Positions 16,050 to 20,559 of a stretch of 20,559 nucleotides of DNA are shown piece after piece. The position numbers were made by a program, and so were the translations under genes. Each line of letters opens with the position of its first letter. The first letter of the stretch is position 1. Source of the stretch: JALXDT01 sp964634755 (GTDB lineage: Bacteria > Acidobacteriota > Aminicenantia > JAMOAD01); the NCBI GenBank assembly GCA_964634755.1, contig CAZWJH010000043.1:1-20559 (forward strand), written 5' to 3'. The notes under the pieces are model-generated. The model was given only the letters and a program-made list of their open reading frames with translations, had not been told where the DNA came from and ran no database searches.

Positions 16050-16692
16050 AATATATATTTATTTTACTCCTCCTCTTAGTCTTTTTCTTAGAATAAGAGA
16101 TATTAAGCTTAGGTATAATTCCTTTATACTCTTTAATTACCTTTTTTACATACCGGATAGTTTCGCGGTATGGAGGGATTCCTCCATAGGTATCCACCGC
16201 AGTTTCACCTGCATTGTATGCAGCAAGAACCTTTTGAAGATTATTTATTCCATACTTGTTTATTAACCTTTTAAGATGCCTTATCCCGGCAGTAAGGTTT
16301 TTCTCCGGATCAAATACCTCATCAGAATAAACTCCGTAATCTCTCGCAGTTTCTTCCATTAACTGCATTAAACCTTTTGCCCCTTTGTTTGAAATTGCAA
16401 CAGAATTAAAATTTGACTCCACTTTTATTATAGCTTTAACTAAATTAGGGTCCACCCCATACTTAGAAGAGATTCTATATATTTTTTCCTCATATTTTTT
16501 ACTTTTAAGATTACTTCTAAAAAAATGTTTTTTTGTTTTTATGATTTTTAAGATTTTTTTGTATTCATAGGGACTAAAATTTGAAATAATCTTTTGACCA
16601 TCCTTTGAGATATAAACATAGATATCTGAAAAAACAAACACACTTCCAACTAACAGAATAAAAAAGACACTTAAAAACCTTTTAAACTTCAT
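15994..16692 (-). CDS. Exported lytic transglycosylase (SLT family) with repeated flanking motif
   Basis: A signal peptide of about 22 residues precedes an SLT domain at about 70-190. The catalytic Glu92 lies in AIIKVESNFNSVAIS, followed by KGAKGLMQLM and VLAAYNAGETAVDTYGGIPPY, all typical of family-1 lytic transglycosylases that cleave the peptidoglycan glycan backbone. The enzyme should work in the periplasm. N-terminal to the domain is IYVYISKDGQKIISN (24-38), which resembles DUF4124. A similar segment, INIYYDKDGVLCISN (211-225), comes after it, so the catalytic domain is bracketed by two copies of a short beta motif. The gene overlaps the alaS end by 11 bases, and its ATG sits in the last codons of alaS. 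Confidence 0.92.
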   Translation of the reverse strand: MKFKRFLSVFFILLVGSVFVFSDIYVYISKDGQKIISNFSPYEYKKILKIIKTKKHFFRSNLKSKKYEEKIYRISSKYGVDPNLVKAIIKVESNFNSVAISNKGAKGLMQLMEETARDYGVYSDEVFDPEKNLTAGIRHLKRLINKYGINNLQKVLAAYNAGETAVDTYGGIPPYRETIRYVKKVIKEYKGIIPKLNISYSKKKTKRRSKINIYYDKDGVLCISNIHRRDRN

Positions 16693-19306
16693 TTTCTATC
16701 TTTTCTTTCAATTTCTCTCTTAAAAGCTCTATATTCTCAGGTTTCGAGCCACCTGCCTCACCAAAATCATCTCTTCCTCCGCCGCCTCCTCCGATTATAG
16801 GAGCGGAATATTTTATCAAATCTTTAGCTTTAAGCTTTTCCGATAAAGGCTTTGTAATAGCAAAAACAAGAGAAAGTTTTTTACCATTTGTTTGATAGAG
16901 AACTATAACACTATTTTTAGCTTTGGTTTTTAAATTATCTGACAATGTTCTTATCTCTTCTCTTTTTAAACCTTCAACTTTATGAAAAATAAACTTAATT
17001 CCATTTATCGCCTCTGCTTTTCCAATAATTTCATCCAAAGAAGAAGCTATTAATTTTTGTCTGAGTTCATCCCTTTCTTTTTGTAAAGACTTTAGCTCTT
17101 CTTTTAATTTTCGAGCTATTTCCAATAATTTACCTTCTGAAGTGTTAAGTTCTTTCTTTAAATCACTTATCTCTGTAAAAAGTCTCGAGACTCTTTTCAC
17201 CGCTTCCATCCCCGTAACAGCCTCTATTCTTCTGACGCCCGCAGAAACACTCATTTCAGAAATAATTTTAAAAAATCCAATCTCACCTGAATAATCAAGA
17301 TGGGTACCACCGCAAAGCTCCTTTGAAAAATCTCCCACTGAAACCACCCTTACGGTTTCTCCATACTTTTCTTCGAAAATTGCCATAGCCCCTGTCTTTA
17401 CTGCTTCATCTATTGACATAATTTCAGTATTAACTTTTAAATTCTCCTGAATTTTTCTATTTACAAGCTCTTCAACCATTACGATTTCTCTGGGAGAGAG
17501 AGCCTGAAAATGGGTAAAATCAAATCTCGACACATCAGGTGCAACCTTTGAACCCGATTGTTTAACATGAGGACCAATTATCTCCCTTAGTGCCTTGTGT
17601 AAAAGATGAGTGGAGGTATGATTCTTTTTTATTGCCCATCTTCTCTCTTTATCAACTTTTAACTCCACTTTATCTCCCACAGCAACACTTCCTCTTTTCA
17701 CTTTTATCTTATGGGAAATCACATTATCAGTGGGTTTTTGCGTATCTATCACCTCTGCAAAAAAAGATTCGTTTTCCACAACTCCGGTATCTCCTACCTG
17801 ACCGCCTGCTTCTCCGTAAAAGGGTGTTTTCCTGACTATTAATTCTCCTTCTTCCCCCTCTGAAAGAGTCTCAACAGCTTTGTTTTCCTTAAACAATGCT
17901 ATAATTTCACTTTCTCCTTCCAAATCCGTATAGCCAATAAATTCTACTTTCTCATTTTCCAGAATTTTATACTTCTCTATCTCTTTAATCTTTTCATCTC
18001 CTTTCCAAAAGCTTCTTGCTCTTTCTCTCTGTTTGTTAAGCTCTTTATAAAACTCGTTAACATCATATTCAAACCCATTTTCCTCAAGTATATCTTTCAC
18101 AAGGTCAGGTGGAAAACCATAGGTATCATAAAGCTTGAAAACTTTTTTCCCATCAATTCTATTTTCACCTTTGCTTTTTGCATCTTTAATCATTTCGGAA
18201 AGTTTACTGTATCCTATGTCAAGAGTTTTATAGAATCTCTCCTCTTCAGCTTTACATATATTTGCCACTGTAAGGTGAGATGATTCTATTTCAGGATAAG
18301 CTTTTCCCATAATATCAACAACAGTTCCCGTTAATTTATATAAAAATGGTTTGTTAAGCCCGAGATCCTTTCCATACCTGAAAGCTCTTCTTATAACTCT
18401 TCTGAGCACATATCCCCTTCCCTCGTTTGTAGGTAAAACCCCGTCTGAAATTAAAAAAGTTATGGCTCTTACATGATCAGCTATAACTCTCATAGCAACT
18501 TTATTTTTTTTACTCGCATTATAGTCTTCCCCTGTTAATTCCTCAACTCTTTTAATAATCGGCATAAAAAGGTCGGTTTCAAAATTACTTTCAACCCCTT
18601 GCAAAATACTTGCCAATCTTTCAAGTCCCATCCCTGTATCTATTGAAGGAGAAGGCAAAGGAGAAAGTTTCCCATTTTCATCCCTATTAAATTCCATAAA
18701 AACAAGATTCCATATTTCAATGTATCTGTCGCCCTCTTTTTCACCTAATTTATAGTTACCATACTTTTCTCCCCTATCATAATGAATTTCAGTGCAGGGA
18801 CCACAGGGACCTGTCTCTCCCATCTCCCAAAAATTGTCTTTTTCGCCCATTCTAATAATTTTATCTTCAGGGACTCCTATTATTTCATTCCATATTTTAA
18901 AAGCTTCATCATCCTCCCTGAAAACTGTTATATACAATTTTTCCGAAGGTGTTTTATAAACATCTGTTAAAAGTTCCCATGCATATTCAATAGCTTTTCT
19001 TTTAAAATAATCGCCAAAGGAAAAATTTCCCAACATCTCAAAAAAAGTGTGGTGTCTGTCAGTCTTTCCAACCTGCTCAAGATCATTGTGTTTCCCCCCG
19101 GCTCTCATGCACTTCTGAGAAGAGGTGGCTCTTTTATAATCCCTTTTTTCTATTCCCAAAAAAACATTTTTAAATTGGTTCATCCCTGCATTTGTAAAAA
19201 GTAAAGTGGGATCTTTTGCAGGAACAAGACTTGAGCTTTTTACTATTCTATGCCCCTTTTCTTTAAAGAAATTTAAAAATCTTAAGCGAATTTCATTGCT
19301 ATTCAT
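16682..19306 (-). CDS. alaS: Alanyl-tRNA synthetase
   Basis: A full-length 874-residue AlaS, which charges tRNA-Ala. The aminoacylation core shows FTNAGMNQFK (37-46), TSSQKCMRAGGKHNDLEQVG (61-80) and DTGMGLERLASILQG (223-237). The editing domain carries the HTSTHLLHKAL zinc motif (His563, His567) and ELCGGTHL (Cys665, His669). A coiled coil covers about 710-755, and the C-Ala domain has GGGGGGRDDFGEAGG (839-853). Nothing is missing. The start overlaps the pilT stop by eight bases. AlaS in the second position of a pilus and envelope operon is an odd neighbour, but its sequence is ordinary. Confidence 0.98.
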   Translation of the reverse strand: MNSNEIRLRFLNFFKEKGHRIVKSSSLVPAKDPTLLFTNAGMNQFKNVFLGIEKRDYKRATSSQKCMRAGGKHNDLEQVGKTDRHHTFFEMLGNFSFGDYFKRKAIEYAWELLTDVYKTPSEKLYITVFREDDEAFKIWNEIIGVPEDKIIRMGEKDNFWEMGETGPCGPCTEIHYDRGEKYGNYKLGEKEGDRYIEIWNLVFMEFNRDENGKLSPLPSPSIDTGMGLERLASILQGVESNFETDLFMPIIKRVEELTGEDYNASKKNKVAMRVIADHVRAITFLISDGVLPTNEGRGYVLRRVIRRAFRYGKDLGLNKPFLYKLTGTVVDIMGKAYPEIESSHLTVANICKAEEERFYKTLDIGYSKLSEMIKDAKSKGENRIDGKKVFKLYDTYGFPPDLVKDILEENGFEYDVNEFYKELNKQRERARSFWKGDEKIKEIEKYKILENEKVEFIGYTDLEGESEIIALFKENKAVETLSEGEEGELIVRKTPFYGEAGGQVGDTGVVENESFFAEVIDTQKPTDNVISHKIKVKRGSVAVGDKVELKVDKERRWAIKKNHTSTHLLHKALREIIGPHVKQSGSKVAPDVSRFDFTHFQALSPREIVMVEELVNRKIQENLKVNTEIMSIDEAVKTGAMAIFEEKYGETVRVVSVGDFSKELCGGTHLDYSGEIGFFKIISEMSVSAGVRRIEAVTGMEAVKRVSRLFTEISDLKKELNTSEGKLLEIARKLKEELKSLQKERDELRQKLIASSLDEIIGKAEAINGIKFIFHKVEGLKREEIRTLSDNLKTKAKNSVIVLYQTNGKKLSLVFAITKPLSEKLKAKDLIKYSAPIIGGGGGGRDDFGEAGGSKPENIELLREKLKEKIENEV

Positions 19307-20438
19307 GTATATCTTCGGTACCTCCAGTTACAAGTTTTTCCATTTCTTCAAGAGCTGTATCCTGAGTGGACTGTACACCCATAACTTTAAGTTTAAATTC
19401 ATCAGGATTTGAAGCCCATCTAAGAGCTTCTTCATATGTAATAAGTTTTTTCTCCCATAAGAAATAAAGGGATTGATCAAATGTCTGCATCCCGTATTGG
19501 GAGACACCTTTTTGTATTGCCTCTTTTATAAATTTCGTTTTTTCAGGATTTATAATACAATCCTGAATATAGGGAGTATTTATCATAACTTCTGTAGCGG
19601 GGACTCTTCCCTTTTTATCAGCTCTCGGCACCAATCTCATAGAAATAACAGCTTTAAGGACCATTGCAAGCTGTAATCTCACCTGTTTTTGATGATAAGG
19701 GGGGAACATTGAAACAATTCTGTCAATTGTCTCAATAGCATCCAATGTGTGCAATGTACTTAAAACGAGGTGTCCGGTTTCAGCTGCCAAAAGAGCAGTC
19801 TCAATTGTCTCAAGATCTCTCATCTCTCCCACAAGAATAACATCAGGGTCCTGTCTTAAAGCTGCTCTGAGAGCTGATGAGAATGAAGGAGTATCCATTC
19901 CTATTTCTCTCTGATTCACAATGCTTTTCTTATCTCTGTGTAAAAATTCAATTGGATCTTCAATAGTTATTATGTTTGCAGTTTTGTAAGTGTTAATATA
20001 ATCCACCATTGCTGCTAAAGTTGTTGATTTTCCGGATCCTGTTGTTCCCGTAACAAGGATTAAGCCTCTCTCCTCTTTTGCTATTTTTTCAAGTACTATC
20101 GGAAGATTCAACTCCTTTATGGGCTTGATTTTCGTTGGAATAACCCTTAAAACCATTCCTATGGTGTTTCTCTGATAGAAAATACTTACTCTGAATCTTC
20201 CGAGTCCCGGAACAGAATAAGCAAGATCAATTTCATTTCTCTCTTTAAATCTCTGTTTGTCTCTCTGACTCATAATTGAATATGCAAGGGCAATAGTATC
20301 CTCTGACATCAATCTTTTAAGCTCTGTAAGAAAGTGAAGTTTTCCGTCTATTCTAACTATAGGATAATTACCAACTTTTAAATGAAGGTCCGAAGCCCCT
20401 CTTTCAATTGCTGTTTTTAAAAGCTCATTTATATGCAT
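19299..20438 (-). CDS. pilT: Type IV pilus retraction ATPase PilT
   Basis: PilT is the hexameric cytoplasmic ATPase that pulls back type IV pili, driving twitching and DNA uptake. The 379-residue product opens with a PilT-type N-terminal domain (ERGASDLHLKVG). It has Walker A GTTGSGKST at 131-139, the Asp box TIEDPIEF at 158-165, Walker B DVILVGEMRD at 199-208 (Glu205) and the His box STLHTLDA at 227-234. The C-terminal part has YGMQTFDQSL and ASNPDEF, as in delta-proteobacterial and acidobacterial PilT. The usual AIRNLIRE motif is replaced near 290 by YIQDCIIN. The ATG at 20438 has a perfect AAAGGAGGT site; the longer TTG-initiated frame from 20489 overlaps the promoter and is rejected. Confidence 0.96.
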   Translation of the reverse strand: MHINELLKTAIERGASDLHLKVGNYPIVRIDGKLHFLTELKRLMSEDTIALAYSIMSQRDKQRFKERNEIDLAYSVPGLGRFRVSIFYQRNTIGMVLRVIPTKIKPIKELNLPIVLEKIAKEERGLILVTGTTGSGKSTTLAAMVDYINTYKTANIITIEDPIEFLHRDKKSIVNQREIGMDTPSFSSALRAALRQDPDVILVGEMRDLETIETALLAAETGHLVLSTLHTLDAIETIDRIVSMFPPYHQKQVRLQLAMVLKAVISMRLVPRADKKGRVPATEVMINTPYIQDCIINPEKTKFIKEAIQKGVSQYGMQTFDQSLYFLWEKKLITYEEALRWASNPDEFKLKVMGVQSTQDTALEEMEKLVTGGTEDIHE

Positions 20439-20441
20439 AGT

Positions 20442-20450
20442 ACCTCCTTT
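20442..20450 (-). promoter_or_regulatory. Strong ribosome site of pilT
   Basis: On the leftward strand AAAGGAGGT lies three bases before the ATG at 20438. It is a near-perfect anti-16S match and settles the pilT start against the TTG at 20489. Confidence 0.8.
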
Positions 20451-20460
20451 ACTAACTATT

Positions 20461-20489
20461 AAGATAGTATTTTTTGCAAAAATAGTCAA
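20461..20489 (-). promoter_or_regulatory. Sigma-70-type promoter for the pilT-led gene block
   Basis: On the leftward strand the -35 box TTGACT (20484-20489, five of six) and the -10 box TATCTT (20461-20466, four of six) are separated by exactly 17 bases. The start point would be near 20454, leaving a leader of about 16 bases containing the ribosome site. This is the only good promoter I found ahead of any leftward gene. Confidence 0.65.
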
Positions 20490-20508
20490 GGGCGACCCAA
20501 AGTTGTGA

Positions 20509-20554
20509 AGTTACAAATTAAAGATGTCATAAAAAGTTACAACAAATTATGTCA
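20509..20554. repeat. Two imperfect direct repeats upstream of the pilT promoter
   Basis: Two units of about 20 bases begin AGTTACAA and end ATGTCA, at 20509-20529 and 20535-20554, with a period of about 26. The centres differ by small changes. They lie just upstream of the -35 box, a usual place for an activator. More copies may lie beyond the window edge. Confidence 0.45.
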
Positions 20555-20559
20555 CATAT

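Noticed and set aside
15988..16266. Open frame of 92 codons on the rightward strand
   Set aside because: It is antisense to the end of the transglycosylase gene and the DUF2085 start, with no ribosome site and no domain.
1..20559. Mobile element, prophage, CRISPR array or defence island
   Set aside because: No integrase, transposase, phage gene, terminal inverted repeats, regular repeat-spacer pattern or nuclease-type defence gene was found. RecD2 here is an ordinary repair helicase.

Overview
The window comes from a low-GC (about one third G+C by eye) bacterial chromosome. Proteins are rich in Lys, Glu and Ile, and coding strands are strongly purine-rich, as often seen in thermophiles. A type IV pilus retraction ATPase, a putative lipoprotein, signal-peptide proteins and a lytic transglycosylase suggest an envelope-rich, probably diderm bacterium. 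The S55 peptidase / beta-propeller / TPR neighbourhood recalls Acidobacteriota or Aminicenantes-type genomes, but this is an impression from protein style and not a placement. No rRNA, tRNA, CRISPR array, insertion sequence or phage gene was seen.

Layout. Positions 1-2867 hold three rightward genes: a 62-residue acidic protein of unknown function, a Trm112-family zinc-ribbon protein, and a large secreted protein with a six-hairpin glycosidase fold. They converge, 9 bases apart, on a leftward block that fills the rest of the window. That block has 14 genes from about 20438 down to 2877. In transcription order they are pilT, alaS, a lytic transglycosylase, a DUF2085 membrane protein, a small four-helix membrane protein, a diacylglycerol-kinase-family lipid kinase, a permuted SpoIVB-type S55 peptidase, a seven-bladed propeller protein, a TPR protein, an iron-type alcohol dehydrogenase, a SpoIID/LytB protein, an alpha/beta hydrolase, truB and recD2. 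Most neighbours overlap or sit within 15 bases, and the largest gap is 29 bases. The only convincing promoter is TTGACT-17-TATCTT in front of pilT, so the block may be one very long transcription unit, although internal promoters cannot be excluded.

Function. Housekeeping genes (alaS, truB, recD2) are interleaved with a clear envelope theme: pilus retraction, peptidoglycan cleavage or remodelling (transglycosylase and SpoIID family), lipid phosphorylation, two membrane proteins and an exported protease beside an exported propeller protein. Two families best known from endospore formation (SpoIID and SpoIVB/S55) occur here with no other sporulation gene, so an envelope role in a non-sporulating cell is more likely. 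The parts most worth a second look are the S55 protein, whose catalytic segments run in the opposite order to SpoIVB; its propeller and TPR neighbours; and the SpoIID protein, which has a long insertion in the middle of its domain.
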